Source: Bacillus vallismortis
GTDB lineage: Bacteria > Bacillota > Bacilli > Bacillales > Bacillaceae
DNA length: 64,000 nucleotides
Direction of reading: 5' to 3'
Assembly: GCF_040784915.1 (NCBI RefSeq)
Contig: NZ_CP160797.1
Coordinates: 1,850,137-1,914,136, forward strand
A model generated the notes under the pieces. It was given only the letters and a program-made list of their open reading frames with translations, made no database searches and was not told the DNA's origin. The translations under genes were made by a program, and so were the position numbers. Positions 38,944 to 48,376 of this stretch are shown here, one piece after another; the stretch's first letter is position 1; each line of letters opens with the position of its first letter.

Positions 38944-38957
38944 AATACAGTTGTATT
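38944..38957. promoter_or_regulatory. Palindromic operator 1, probable PksA site
   Basis: AATACAGTTGTATT, the exact reverse complement of operator 2. It lies between the ymcC promoter and its start codon. Confidence 0.7.
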
Positions 38958-38990
38958 ATTTAAATCATATGTTATCATCTTTATTTTTAT

Positions 38991-39004
38991 AATACAACTG
39001 TATT
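38991..39004. promoter_or_regulatory. Palindromic operator 2, probable PksA site
   Basis: AATACAACTGTATT, centre 47 bases from operator 1. Its minus-strand TTGTAT can act as the -35 of ymcC (17 bases to TAACAT), and the site lies just before the pksA -35. Confidence 0.7.
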
Positions 39005-39011
39005 ATAAAAA

Positions 39012-39040
39012 TTGCTCTCTTCTTTTTTTCTTGTTACAAT
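39012..39040 (+). promoter_or_regulatory. Sigma-A promoter of pksA
   Basis: TTGCTC (39012-39017), 17 bases, TACAAT (39035-39040). The predicted start site falls on or next to the ATG at 39047. Confidence 0.6.
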
Positions 39041-39046
39041 AAAGCT

Positions 39047-39664
39047 ATGCCAAAACAAATTGACCATGAGAAAAGAAGAAAACAAATTGCAGAAGCGACG
39101 TGGCGGGTCATTTTAGAACGGGGGATGGAGGGAGCCTCAGCCAGAAACATTGCAAAGGAAGCAGGATTGTCATTAGGTGCGCTGCGCCATTATTTCTCTA
39201 CACAGGATGAACTGCTTGTTTTCGCAATGAAACTTGTTCAAGAAAAGGTGATGGACCGTATTGAGCACATTGCAATGAAGGATGTGCCCCCTAAGGAAAA
39301 AGTGTTACATATTTTGCTTGAAATTGTCCCAACGAATGAAGAAACGATTAGAGAGATGGAGGTGTGGTTTGCTTTTACGGTTTACGCCAGACATAAAAAG
39401 GATAGGTTTGATGCGAATCATGACGGGATTTACAGGGGAATGCGGAATGTGATTGCCTATTTAGCTGAATTCGATTTACTGAAGCAGGATGCTGATAAAG
39501 ACATTGAAGCTGAGAGACTTTACGCGCTGATTGACGGCTTGGCTTTACATGCGATGCTTGACCATGTGCGAGTAAATAAAGATCGGATCGAACGTGTCAT
39601 TATGCAGCATATCGAATCAATTTGCGTGGAAGAAACTTATGAGACAGAAGAAAGAAATCCCTAA
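39047..39664 (+). CDS. pksA: TetR-family transcriptional regulator PksA
   Basis: This is a 205-residue TetR repressor with an N-terminal helix-turn-helix (residues 8-55; RKQIAEATWRVILERGMEG and NIAKEAGLSLGALRHYFST) and an all-helical ligand/dimer domain similar to BetI-type regulators. No ribosome site precedes the ATG, and the promoter's -10 ends 6 bases before it, so the mRNA may be leaderless. Two palindromes in the divergent region with ymcC are its likely operators. It lies upstream of the pks genes but is closed off from them by a terminator, so direct control of the cluster is not shown by the sequence. Confidence 0.9.
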   Translation: MPKQIDHEKRRKQIAEATWRVILERGMEGASARNIAKEAGLSLGALRHYFSTQDELLVFAMKLVQEKVMDRIEHIAMKDVPPKEKVLHILLEIVPTNEETIREMEVWFAFTVYARHKKDRFDANHDGIYRGMRNVIAYLAEFDLLKQDADKDIEAERLYALIDGLALHAMLDHVRVNKDRIERVIMQHIESICVEETYETEERNP

Positions 39665-39674
39665 GACGCGTGCG

Positions 39675-39706
39675 AAAAAGCTATTTTCAAAAGAATAGCT
39701 TTTTTA
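39675..39706 (+). terminator. Rho-independent terminator after pksA
   Basis: AAAAAGCTATT-TTCAAAAG-AATAGCTTTTTT. Confidence 0.92.
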
Positions 39707-39844
39707 TATGCGGAAAGAACAAGAATCTCTGAAAAAAATGGAAAATAAGCATGCCGTTTGGTAAAGTGGAATGAAAGACGGACTCGGGCTGAACAGTTTA
39801 CCGATCTTTCATTTAAGAACTTTACTTGATAGGGAATGATGTAA

Positions 39845-40522
39845 ATGAATCTTACTTATAAAGTACATCCGATTAAAACAAGATATCAAGGCTGGACGAA
39901 TTATTGCTATATCATTGAAGATATTGTAAGCAGATCTGCAATTGTTGTTGACCCCTCATGGGAACTGAGTAAAATAACAACTAAACTTTCCGAGCTTGAG
40001 ACTGAATTAACAGCAATCATATTGACACATTCTCATTATGATCATGTAAACCTGGTCGAGCCGCTGACGAAGATGTTTAACGCTCAAGTTTATATGTCAA
40101 AAAAAGAAATTGATTATTATCAATTCCGGTGCAGCAATTTAATTGGCTTGCATGATCAACAGACGATCAGCATAGGAAACATGAGAGTGCAATGCCTTCT
40201 CACTCCGGGGCACACAGCCGGAGGAATGTGTTATTTGTTTTCCGAGAGTATTTTTACCGGAGATACGGTATTTACAGAAGGGTGCGGCATATGCGAGGGT
40301 GATGGCAGTTCTGCGGAAGAGATGTTCAGAAGCATTCAAAGGATTAAGTCGGAGGTTTCGACCTATGTACGAGTGTTTCCTGGCCACTCATTTGGCAAAA
40401 CGCCCGGCCATACGATAGAGGATCTTTACCAGTATAATATTTACTTTCAAATTGATAATAAAGAACATTTTGTGAAATTTCGCACCCGTAAAAACCAAAA
40501 AGGTATTTTTGATTTTAAATAA
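39845..40522 (+). CDS. pksB: Metallo-beta-lactamase fold thioester hydrolase PksB
   Basis: This is a 225-residue glyoxalase II-like hydrolase. The zinc motif HSHYDH (in LTHSHYDHVNL, about residues 60-66) and the later LTPGHTAGGM, FTGDTVF and FPGHSFG ligands are complete. Its homologue BaeB in the bacillaene cluster hydrolyses acyl groups from carrier proteins, which suggests a clearing role for stalled chains. AGGGAATGAT serves as ribosome site for ATG 39845. It is separated from pksC by 378 bases and is probably a separate transcription unit. Confidence 0.9.
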   Translation: MNLTYKVHPIKTRYQGWTNYCYIIEDIVSRSAIVVDPSWELSKITTKLSELETELTAIILTHSHYDHVNLVEPLTKMFNAQVYMSKKEIDYYQFRCSNLIGLHDQQTISIGNMRVQCLLTPGHTAGGMCYLFSESIFTGDTVFTEGCGICEGDGSSAEEMFRSIQRIKSEVSTYVRVFPGHSFGKTPGHTIEDLYQYNIYFQIDNKEHFVKFRTRKNQKGIFDFK

Positions 40523-40900
40523 GGCTTTTGAATCTATTGTCCTATTTTCCTTCGAATATCTAAATGATCAGTAATGTTTAAAATGATTATATAGAAGGAT
40601 TTGATTTGTTTTGAATAAGGCTCTGGAGAAAAGATGAAGCGCATTCTCCTCATATCCATGCCCTATAAGTGATACGGGTCATTTTTCTTATGTTCTGCTA
40701 TAGCCTCTGATCCTTTATGCCCCAATTGAAAAAAATAGGAAAACAATCGAGTGAACTGTAGGAAAAATTAACTTGACGTTAATATTTACAGAGGTTACCA
40801 TCAACATGAACATGCTACTATTTATCCGGTCATCACTATTTTTTATAAAATCATACAGAAGTGCATCATATTTACTAATCGGAAGGGTGGCTTTGAGAGA
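40523..40900 (+). other. Intergenic region pksB-pksC (promoter region of the pks operon)
   Basis: This 378-base, AT-rich stretch has no supported gene. Only a sigma-A promoter near 40773 and short A-rich tracts (for example GAAAAAAATAGGAAAAC at 40728) are visible. Sites for the regulators Spo0A and CodY, known to affect the cluster, are not clear enough to mark. Confidence 0.6.
40773..40801 (+). promoter_or_regulatory. Candidate sigma-A promoter of the pksC operon
   Basis: TTGACG (40773-40778), 17-base spacer, TACCAT (40796-40801), giving a leader of about 95 bases before pksC. Confidence 0.6.
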
Positions 40901-41767
40901 ATGATCACATATGTTTTTCCGGGTCAGGGTTCGCAGAAACAGGGAATGGGCAGCGAACTATTCGATGAATTTAAAGAACTGATGGCTCAGGCAGATGAGA
41001 TCCTAGGATATTCAATTAAACGTCTTTGCATAGAAAATCCTTATTCTAATTTAAACAAAACGCAATTTACACAGCCGGCTTTATATGTGGTAAACGCATT
41101 AAGCTACCTGAAAAAAATCCGTGAAGCGGAAGCTAAGCCCGACTTTGTCGCCGGGCACAGCTTGGGTGAGTACAATGCGTTATTTGCAGCGGAAGCCTTT
41201 GATTTTGAGACAGGTTTAAAGCTTGTCAGAAAAAGAGGCGAGCTGATGAGCATGGTGAGCAACGGCGGCATGGCAGCTGTTATGGGATTAAATGAAGAGC
41301 AGGTTGCAAGTGCTCTGAATCAATATGATTTACACAATGTTGATATCGCTAATGTGAACGCCCCATATCAAATTGTGATTTCAGGCAGAAAAGATGATAT
41401 TGAAAAAGCCGCATCTCTTTTTGAAACGATGACTGAAGTTACAATGGTACTCCCCTTAAACGTAAGCGGCGCGTTTCATTCCAAATACATGAATAAAGCG
41501 AAAGAAGAATTCGAGCAATTTCTTCATACCTTTCATTTTTCGCCTCCGTCTATCCCGGTTATTTCTAATGTGTATGCCAAACCGTATACATATGAATTAA
41601 TGAAGCAGACGCTGGCCGATCAAATCAACCATTCAGTGAAATGGACGGAGAGCATAAACTACTTAATGAAAAAAGGCCAACTAGAGTTTGAGGAAATAGG
41701 GCCTGGAAATATTTTAACAGGGTTAATTCACCGTATAAAGAAAGATGCGGAAGCAATGTCCCGCTGA
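40901..41767 (+). CDS. pksC: Trans-acting malonyl transferase PksC
   Basis: This 288-residue stand-alone acyltransferase of the FabD type loads malonyl onto carrier proteins of the AT-less bacillaene synthase. The motifs are [12 protein letters not shown] at the N-terminus, the active-site GHSLGEYN (about residues 86-93), the arginine region LVRKRGELM, and the catalytic His in GAFHSKYM. It is strikingly similar to the N-terminal 290 residues of PksE, showing an internal duplication in the cluster. The ribosome site GGAAGGGTGG is a little far (about 11 bases) from ATG 40901. A 504-base gap without a gene follows. Confidence 0.93.
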   Translation: MITYVFPGQGSQKQGMGSELFDEFKELMAQADEILGYSIKRLCIENPYSNLNKTQFTQPALYVVNALSYLKKIREAEAKPDFVAGHSLGEYNALFAAEAFDFETGLKLVRKRGELMSMVSNGGMAAVMGLNEEQVASALNQYDLHNVDIANVNAPYQIVISGRKDDIEKAASLFETMTEVTMVLPLNVSGAFHSKYMNKAKEEFEQFLHTFHFSPPSIPVISNVYAKPYTYELMKQTLADQINHSVKWTESINYLMKKGQLEFEEIGPGNILTGLIHRIKKDAEAMSR

Positions 41768-42271
41768 AAATGATGATCCCTAAGATCATGCACCGCTAAA
41801 GGCAGGCTAGAGATAGATTTCCTTTTAGTCAAGGTATAAAGTTTTAGAGGTGCAATCGTTCGTTCGACACTGTTTCTAAATGAATAACTTTATATACTGT
41901 TACATAATGAGGCTGATAAAACATGTCCGCACCATATTAGACATTTGAACTATGTCAGTCAGCCGGCATGGATGCCAAACCATCGCTCTCACATCTGATG
42001 GTCTCTTTTTCACCGCACCCAATCATTCATAGAGCCGATGTTTTTTGCTGATCCTGTTAGCATGTTATGCCAAATTAGAGATATCAACATACATCTACGA
42101 CCACTACATAATAGATCCGCATCCAGAGCACCAAAACAATCTTCCTAAAGTTCCATTATGTCTTTTCATTAAATAATCGGATTTCACTCGCTGCTGTGTA
42201 TCTTTTACAGCATACATGGAGATGAGAAATCAAAATAGCCGTCATAAATATAAAAAAAGTAGGTTATGCAT
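41768..42271 (+). other. Gene-free 0.5-kb gap between pksC and pksD
   Basis: No reading frame with start and ribosome site is visible on either strand. A terminator-like hairpin lies at 41979-42010 (see next entry). No consensus promoter for pksD was found. The gap is unusual since the rest of the operon is tightly packed. Confidence 0.6.
41979..42010 (+). terminator. Terminator-like hairpin between pksC and pksD
   Basis: ACCATC (41979-41984) pairs with GATGGT (41997-42002), followed by CTCTTTTT. The stem is short, so it would only partly stop transcription. Confidence 0.55.
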
Positions 42272-43246
42272 ATGAATGAACCGCTCGTTTTTATGTTTTC
42301 CGGACAAGGTTCCCAGTACTATCATATGGGGAAGGAATTATTTAAGGAAAATACCGTGTTTCGCCAGTCGATGCTTGAAATGGATGCCATTGCAGCACGG
42401 CGAATCGGCACATCCATTGTTGAAGAAATCTATCATCCCGCTAAACGTGTGTCAGATCCGTTTGACAGCATTCTTTTGTCCCACCCCGCAATCTTTATAA
42501 TTGAATACTCCTTATACAAGGTTTTGGCAGATAGGGGAATCTATCCTGATTACGTATTGGGATCAAGTCTGGGAGAATTCGCAGCAGCAGCTGTTTCTGG
42601 TGTGTCAGACGCAGAGAATATACTGAATTGCATACTTGAACAGGCCATTTTAATCCAGAAATCCTGCGATAAAGGAAAAATGCTGGCCATTCTTGATCAT
42701 CCGCAATTACTGAAAGACCATCCGCAGCTGTTTAGAGATAGTGAACTCATCTCTATTAATTATGATTCGCATTTCGTCATTTCTGGTGAAGAAGAAAACA
42801 TAAAGCAGATCATGGAGGTTTTAAAAGAGAAGCAAATTCTTTGCCAGCAGCTGCCTGTGTCCTATGCCTTTCATTCTTCGCTTATTGATCCGGCAGAAAG
42901 TGTCTATGCAGAATTTTTAAGTTCAATCTCTTTTAAAAACCCGTCAATACCAATGGTGTCGAGTCTAACGGGGGGCTGTCTTCGCGAAATAGACAAGCAT
43001 TTCTTTTGGGATGCGGTTAGAAAGCCAATGAGATTTCGCGAAGCGATTGGATATTTAGAAAGCCAGCATACATGCCGGTTTATCGATTTAGGGCCATCCG
43101 GCACCTTAGCTGCTTTTGTGAAACAGCTGATTCCGGGTGATTCAGCTGACCGCTGCTACTCGATCATCACACCATTTCATCAGGAGCTGAAAAATCTGAA
43201 TACGGTTGAGTGTTTCCGTACACCAGAAAGGAAGTTTACAAGATGA
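42272..43246 (+). CDS. pksD: Trans-acting acyltransferase PksD
   Basis: This is a 324-residue FabD-fold enzyme, a distinct branch from PksC and PksE. The N-terminal motif [12 protein letters not shown] is normal. The nucleophile motif is GSSLGEF instead of GHSLGE, so the residue before the serine is Ser rather than His; the catalytic His in YAFHSSLID is kept. Trans-AT clusters often hold one AT-like acyl hydrolase for proofreading, and PksD could be that protein, which is inference. ATG 42272 (GTAGG 7 bases upstream) is preferred over ATG 42266. The TGA overlaps the pksE start (ATGA). Confidence 0.9.
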   Translation: MNEPLVFMFSGQGSQYYHMGKELFKENTVFRQSMLEMDAIAARRIGTSIVEEIYHPAKRVSDPFDSILLSHPAIFIIEYSLYKVLADRGIYPDYVLGSSLGEFAAAAVSGVSDAENILNCILEQAILIQKSCDKGKMLAILDHPQLLKDHPQLFRDSELISINYDSHFVISGEEENIKQIMEVLKEKQILCQQLPVSYAFHSSLIDPAESVYAEFLSSISFKNPSIPMVSSLTGGCLREIDKHFFWDAVRKPMRFREAIGYLESQHTCRFIDLGPSGTLAAFVKQLIPGDSADRCYSIITPFHQELKNLNTVECFRTPERKFTR

Positions 43247-45552
43247 TTACATATGTTTTTCCAGGACAAGGATCCCAGCAAAAGGGAATGGGACAAGGAC
43301 TATTTGAACAATATCGGCATTTGACTGATCAAGCAGATGAAATTTTGGGCTATTCAATAGAAAAGCTCTGTACCGAAAAATCCTATTTGGATGTAAACCA
43401 TACTGAATACACGCAGCCGGCTTTGTACGTCGTCAATGCACTCAGTTATTTGAAGAGACTGGAGGAAACCGGCAGAAAACCTGATTTTGCGACAGGACAT
43501 AGCTTAGGAGAATACAATGCGTTGTTTGCAGCGGGGGCCTTTGATTTTGGAACCGGATTAAGACTTGTCAAAAAAAGAGGCGAACTGATGGGACGAATTA
43601 CAGGAGGCGGAATGGCTGCTGTGATCGGGCTGAATAAGGAACAAGTTACAGCCGTTTTAGAAGAGCACCGTCTCTATGACATTGATGTGGCAAATGAAAA
43701 TACGCCTCGGCAGATTGTGATCTCCGGCCAAAAAAAAGAGATTGAAAAAGCCGGAACGGTTTTTGAAAACACCAAGGATGTAAAGCTATTTCACCCTTTA
43801 AACGTAAGCGGAGCTTTTCATTCCAGATATATGAATGAAGCAAAACAGGAATTTAAGCAATTTATTGACTCATTCCTTTTTGCGCCTTTATCTGTCCCTG
43901 TTATCTCCAATGTCTATGCAGAGCCCTATCAACAGGACAGGATAAAAGAGACATTATCTGAACAAATGGTCAGCACAGTGAAATGGACGGACAGCATACG
44001 TTTTCTGATGGGAAGAGGAGAAATGGAGTTTGAAGAGATCGGGCCTGGAACTGTTTTAACCGGCCTCATCCAGCGGATTAAAAATGAAGCAGAACCGTTA
44101 ACACATGCACCCGAAAAGAACCTTGCTTCCCGTCATACGTTCAGTGCGCATTCAAAGGAACAAGCAGAAGCGGCTGGACATCGACCTCAAGTTCAAGCTG
44201 GAATTACGGCAGAATCTTTAGGAAGTGCTGAGTTTAAACAGGATTATCAACTTACATATGCTTATCTTGCAGGAGGAATGTACCGCGGCATTGCTTCGAA
44301 AGAAATGGTAGTAAAGCTGTCAAAAGCAGGAATGATGGGGTTCTTTGGTACAGGCGGCCTGAGTCTGAATGAGGTTGAAGAGGCGATCCTCACTATTCAA
44401 GAAGAATTAGGGGAAGGACAAGCCTACGGCATCAATCTCGTCCATAATATGAAACATACTGAATCAGAAGAAAAAATGATTAACCTTTTATTGAAGCATC
44501 AAGTGAGAAATGTGGAAGCTTCAGCATTTTTAAGTGTCACTCCCGCATTAGTAAGGTATCGCGCAAAAGGAGTAAAACGAAACTCTAATGGCGACGTCAT
44601 TTGCTCAAATCGTCTCATTGCGAAAATATCGCGGCCGGAAGTTGCCGAATCATTTCTGAGTCCTGCGCCTGAGAATATGCTGCAAAAGCTTTTAGAAGAA
44701 AATAAAATCACAGTGAATGAAGCTGAGTTGTTGCGTAACATTCCGATGGCTGATGATATTTGTGTGGAAGCTGATTCAGGCGGCCATACAGATGGAGGTG
44801 TGGCATACAGCCTGATGCCGGCGATGACGTCATTAAGAGATGAAATGATGAAAAAATATCAATATCCGAAAAAAATTAGAGTTGGTGCAGCTGGAGGAAT
44901 TGGAACGCCTGATGCAGCGGTGGCAGCTTTTATGCTTGGTGCTGATTTTATTGTAACAGGCTCAATCAATCAATGTACGGTTGAGGCGGCGACAAGTGAT
45001 AAAGTAAAGGATTTGCTTCAACAGATGAATGTACAAGATACAGCTTACGCGCCTGCGGGTGATATGTTTGAATCGGGCAGCAAAGTGCAAGTGCTGAAAA
45101 AAGGCGTGTTCTTTCCGGCGCGGGCAAGCAAGTTATATGAACTGTACCAGCGATACGGGTCAATACGTGAGCTGGATGCAAAGACGTTGACTCAGCTGGA
45201 GGAGAAATACTTCAAACGCAGTATAGAAGACATCTATAAAGATATGACATTGCATTATCCCGAGGTAGAAATTGAGAAGGCTGAACAAAATCCGAAGCAT
45301 AAAATGGCTTTGATTTTCCGATGGTACTTCAGATACAGCTCCAACTTGGCAATCAGCGGAAGCGAACATTCGAAGGTCGATTATCAAATTCACTGCGGTC
45401 CGGCGCTGGGAGCCTTTAATCAATGGACCAAAGGTTCTGAATTAGAAAACTGGCGCAATCGCCATGTGGATGAGATCGGAAAAACATTAATGACAGAAAC
45501 GGCAGCATTGCTTCATGAAAGGATGCAATCAATGTATCAACCTTCGTTTTAA
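43243..45552 (+). CDS. pksE: Acyltransferase-enoylreductase fusion PksE
   Basis: This is a 769-residue, two-domain protein. Residues 1-290 are a FabD-type acyltransferase ([28 protein letters not shown]). After a linker (290-340), residues about 345-765 form a PfaD-like FMN enoylreductase with a TIM barrel ([55 protein letters not shown]). Such fusions act in trans in bacillaene-type pathways: the AT loads extender units and the ER reduces double bases. ATG 43243 overlaps the pksD stop. The start upstream at 43210 lies within pksD and is rejected. Confidence 0.93.
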   Translation: MITYVFPGQGSQQKGMGQGLFEQYRHLTDQADEILGYSIEKLCTEKSYLDVNHTEYTQPALYVVNALSYLKRLEETGRKPDFATGHSLGEYNALFAAGAFDFGTGLRLVKKRGELMGRITGGGMAAVIGLNKEQVTAVLEEHRLYDIDVANENTPRQIVISGQKKEIEKAGTVFENTKDVKLFHPLNVSGAFHSRYMNEAKQEFKQFIDSFLFAPLSVPVISNVYAEPYQQDRIKETLSEQMVSTVKWTDSIRFLMGRGEMEFEEIGPGTVLTGLIQRIKNEAEPLTHAPEKNLASRHTFSAHSKEQAEAAGHRPQVQAGITAESLGSAEFKQDYQLTYAYLAGGMYRGIASKEMVVKLSKAGMMGFFGTGGLSLNEVEEAILTIQEELGEGQAYGINLVHNMKHTESEEKMINLLLKHQVRNVEASAFLSVTPALVRYRAKGVKRNSNGDVICSNRLIAKISRPEVAESFLSPAPENMLQKLLEENKITVNEAELLRNIPMADDICVEADSGGHTDGGVAYSLMPAMTSLRDEMMKKYQYPKKIRVGAAGGIGTPDAAVAAFMLGADFIVTGSINQCTVEAATSDKVKDLLQQMNVQDTAYAPAGDMFESGSKVQVLKKGVFFPARASKLYELYQRYGSIRELDAKTLTQLEEKYFKRSIEDIYKDMTLHYPEVEIEKAEQNPKHKMALIFRWYFRYSSNLAISGSEHSKVDYQIHCGPALGAFNQWTKGSELENWRNRHVDEIGKTLMTETAALLHERMQSMYQPSF

Positions 45553-45639
45553 AAGACAGAATAAGATTGATAGTTTGAATATTACGAAAATACACCTATA
45601 AAAAGTACTCAAATGAACCCTTGAAGGAGAGAGCGCGTT

Positions 45640-45888
45640 ATGGATAAACAGAGAATCTTTGAAGTGTTAGTCACCAATATTTGCGAGGTGCTTCCTGAAT
45701 TAGACGGACACAGATTCGAGCCTGAAGATCAGTTAGTTGAGTTAGGAGCTGATTCTGTAGACAGAGCTGAAATTATCACAATGGTGCTAGAGGATTTATC
45801 ATTAAAAATTCCCCGCATTGAGCTGTCTGGGGTGAAAAACATCGGCGAGTTGGCTGAGGTGCTTTATGACAAAGTGCAAACTGTCTGA
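45640..45888 (+). CDS. acpK: Acyl carrier protein AcpK
   Basis: This 82-residue free carrier protein takes part in beta-branching. The phosphopantetheine serine is in LGADSVDRAEI (about residue 38). It carries malonyl, then acetyl, units that PksG adds to the beta-keto chain on the synthase. The ribosome site GGAGAGAG precedes ATG 45640. pksF starts inside its 3' end (23-base overlap), so the two are made together. Confidence 0.95.
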   Translation: MDKQRIFEVLVTNICEVLPELDGHRFEPEDQLVELGADSVDRAEIITMVLEDLSLKIPRIELSGVKNIGELAEVLYDKVQTV

Positions 45889-47113
45889 GGTGGTGGTGAC
45901 CGGTGTAGGCGTAACGGCTGCTATCGGTCAAGGGAAAGAGGCCTTTGCTTCTTCGCTGCTGTCCGGCAGGCATGCCTTTGATGTTATGAAGCGTTCGGGC
46001 AGACAAAAAGACAGCCGGTTTATTGGAGCTGAAATTGCGACATTGTCTTATCCCGACCGGCTTTCTAAAAAATTATTAAGAAAAGCGTCATTTTCCAGCC
46101 GTGCTGCATTGGTGACTCTCTCAGAGGCTTGGGAGGAAGCTGAATTAAACGAAGTCGATTCCGCACGTATCGGACTGGTAGTCGGTGGATCAAATTTTCA
46201 GCAGAGAGAAACCTTACAGCTTTATGAAAGTTATCAAGATCGCTCTGGTTTTATTTCGCCTGCGTATGGCTTGTCTTTCATGGATAGCGACCTTTGCGGA
46301 TTATGCACAGATCAGTTTGGCATTACAGGCTTAGCTTATACCGCGGGAGGAGCCTCGGCCAGCGGCCAGTTAGCAGTGATTCATGCGATTCAGCAAGTCT
46401 TGTCAGGCGAGGTAGATATTTGCATAGCGCTTGGTGCATTAATGGACCTTTCTTATATGGAATGCGAGGCGCTTAGGGCTTTAGGCGCTATGGGAACGGA
46501 CAAATTTGCGGAGGCGCCTGAAAAAGCGTGCCGGCCCTTCGATCAGAACAGAGACGGGTTTATTTATGGAGAATCGTGCGGCGCATTGGTGATAGAACGA
46601 AAGGAGACCGCTGTCCGCCGAGGTGTCAAGCCTTATGCAGCGTTGTCTGGATGGTCAATCAAACTAGACGGGAACCGGAATCCCGATCCTTCTTTAGAAG
46701 GGGAGATTCATGTCATCCAGGAGGCGCTGGAGCGTGCCGGCCTTTCACCAGAAGACATTGATTATATTAATCCCCATGGCACAGGTTCTTTTATTGGAGA
46801 TGAAATTGAATTAAAGGCGTTGCATGCGTGCGGGCTTTCCCACGCTTATATTAACGCAACAAAATCGATAATCGGGCACGGCCTCAGCGCCGCAGGCATT
46901 GTAGAGGTGATTTCTGTTTTGCTGCAAATGAGAAAATCTGCCCTGCATCCGAGCCGGAATTTGGATCATCCAATTGATGATTCTTTTCATTGGGTAAATG
47001 AGAAATCGATTTCATACCGCATCAAAAATGCGCTGAGCTTAAGCATGGGGTTTGGCGGAATGAACACCGCGGTTTGTATACAAAACATTGAGAAATGTGG
47101 AGGCGAATCATAA
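45866..47113 (+). CDS. pksF: Decarboxylating ketosynthase-like protein PksF
   Basis: This is a 415-residue KAS-fold protein. The active-site cysteine is replaced by serine (GGASASGQLA, Ser164 at 46355-46357), while both histidines remain (NPHGTGSFIGDE and IGHGLSAAG). Enzymes with this change decarboxylate malonyl groups but cannot condense. PksF is known to convert malonyl-AcpK to acetyl-AcpK for beta-branching. ATG 45866 overlaps acpK and is preceded by GGTGC-type weak sites, so translational coupling is likely. pksG follows immediately. Confidence 0.94.
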   Translation: MTKCKLSEVVVTGVGVTAAIGQGKEAFASSLLSGRHAFDVMKRSGRQKDSRFIGAEIATLSYPDRLSKKLLRKASFSSRAALVTLSEAWEEAELNEVDSARIGLVVGGSNFQQRETLQLYESYQDRSGFISPAYGLSFMDSDLCGLCTDQFGITGLAYTAGGASASGQLAVIHAIQQVLSGEVDICIALGALMDLSYMECEALRALGAMGTDKFAEAPEKACRPFDQNRDGFIYGESCGALVIERKETAVRRGVKPYAALSGWSIKLDGNRNPDPSLEGEIHVIQEALERAGLSPEDIDYINPHGTGSFIGDEIELKALHACGLSHAYINATKSIIGHGLSAAGIVEVISVLLQMRKSALHPSRNLDHPIDDSFHWVNEKSISYRIKNALSLSMGFGGMNTAVCIQNIEKCGGES

Positions 47114-48376
47114 ATGGTTTCAGCCGGAATAGAAGCGATGAATGTCTTTGGCGGGACGGCATACCTTGATGTCATGGAACTTGCCAAATATAGACACTTA
47201 GATACTGCCAGATTTGAAAACTTATTAATGAAAGAAAAAGCGGTAGCGCTGCCTTATGAAGATCCTGTGACCTTTGGAGTCAATGCAGCTAAGCCGATTA
47301 TTGATGCTTTATCCGAAGCCGAGAAGGACCGGATTGAATTGCTGATCACTTGTTCTGAATCCGGGATCGACTTTGGGAAATCGTTAAGTACATATATCCA
47401 TGAATATTTAGGCCTGAACCGCAATTGCCGTTTGTTTGAGATTAAACAGGCATGTTATTCAGGAACTGCAGGATTTCAGATGGCGGTCAATTTTATATTA
47501 TCCCAGACGTCTCCGGGTGCCAAAGCACTAGTTATCGCCAGTGATATTTCACGTTTCTTAATCGCCGAGGGCGGAGACGCTTTAAGTGAAGACTGGTCTT
47601 ATGCTGAACCGAGCGCCGGAGCGGGAGCGGTGGCCATTTTAGTAGGCGAAAATCCCGAGGTGTTTCAAATAGATCCCGGAGCAAATGGCTATTACGGCTA
47701 TGAAGTGATGGATACGTGCCGTCCTATTCCCGATAGTGAAGCGGGAGATTCTGACCTGTCTTTAATGTCATATCTGGATTGCTGCGAACAAACATTTCTG
47801 GAATACCAAAAACGTGTGTCTGGTGCAAGTTATCAGGACACGTTTCAATACCTTGCTTATCATACACCCTTTGGCGGGATGGTGAAAGGTGCGCACCGAA
47901 CAATGATGCGTAAGGTCGCGAAGGCGAAAACAGCTGAGATTGAACCGGATTTTTTAAATCGGGTTAAGCCAGGTTTAAACTATTGCCAACGGGTTGGAAA
48001 TATTATGGGAGCTGCCTTGTTTCTGGCGTTGGCCAGCACGATAGACCAAGGGCGGTTTGATTCGCCTAAACGAATCGGCTGTTTTTCCTACGGATCAGGC
48101 TGCTGTTCTGAATTTTACAGCGGTATTACAACTCCGCAAGGCCAGGAACGCCAGCGCTCATTTGGCATTGAGAAGCATTTAGATCGCCGATATCAGCTCT
48201 CAATGGAAGAGTATGAGCTGCTGTTTAAGGGGAACGGGATGGTGCGGTTCGGAACGCGCAATGTAAAGCTGGATGTTGAGATGATACCGGGCATCATGCA
48301 GTTTACTCAAGAGAAGCCGCGCTTATTTTTAGAAGAAATTTCTGAGTTTCATCGGAAGTACAGGTGGATCTCGTGA
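47114..48376 (+). CDS. pksG: HMG-CoA synthase-like protein PksG
   Basis: This 420-residue enzyme condenses acetyl-AcpK with a beta-keto group on the synthase, starting beta-methyl branch formation. The nucleophilic Cys is in IKQACYSGTAGFQ (about residue 114), preceded by the conserved LLITCSESGIDFG segment; the late His lies in YHTPFGGMVKGAH. The ATG touches the pksF stop, with GGAGGCG upstream. The C-terminus overlaps the pksH start by 13 bases. Confidence 0.95.
   Translation: MVSAGIEAMNVFGGTAYLDVMELAKYRHLDTARFENLLMKEKAVALPYEDPVTFGVNAAKPIIDALSEAEKDRIELLITCSESGIDFGKSLSTYIHEYLGLNRNCRLFEIKQACYSGTAGFQMAVNFILSQTSPGAKALVIASDISRFLIAEGGDALSEDWSYAEPSAGAGAVAILVGENPEVFQIDPGANGYYGYEVMDTCRPIPDSEAGDSDLSLMSYLDCCEQTFLEYQKRVSGASYQDTFQYLAYHTPFGGMVKGAHRTMMRKVAKAKTAEIEPDFLNRVKPGLNYCQRVGNIMGAALFLALASTIDQGRFDSPKRIGCFSYGSGCCSEFYSGITTPQGQERQRSFGIEKHLDRRYQLSMEEYELLFKGNGMVRFGTRNVKLDVEMIPGIMQFTQEKPRLFLEEISEFHRKYRWIS

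Noticed and set aside
40720-40775. Possible CodY box upstream of pksC
   Set aside because: A-rich segments here match the CodY consensus too poorly by eye to claim, although CodY is known to affect the cluster.
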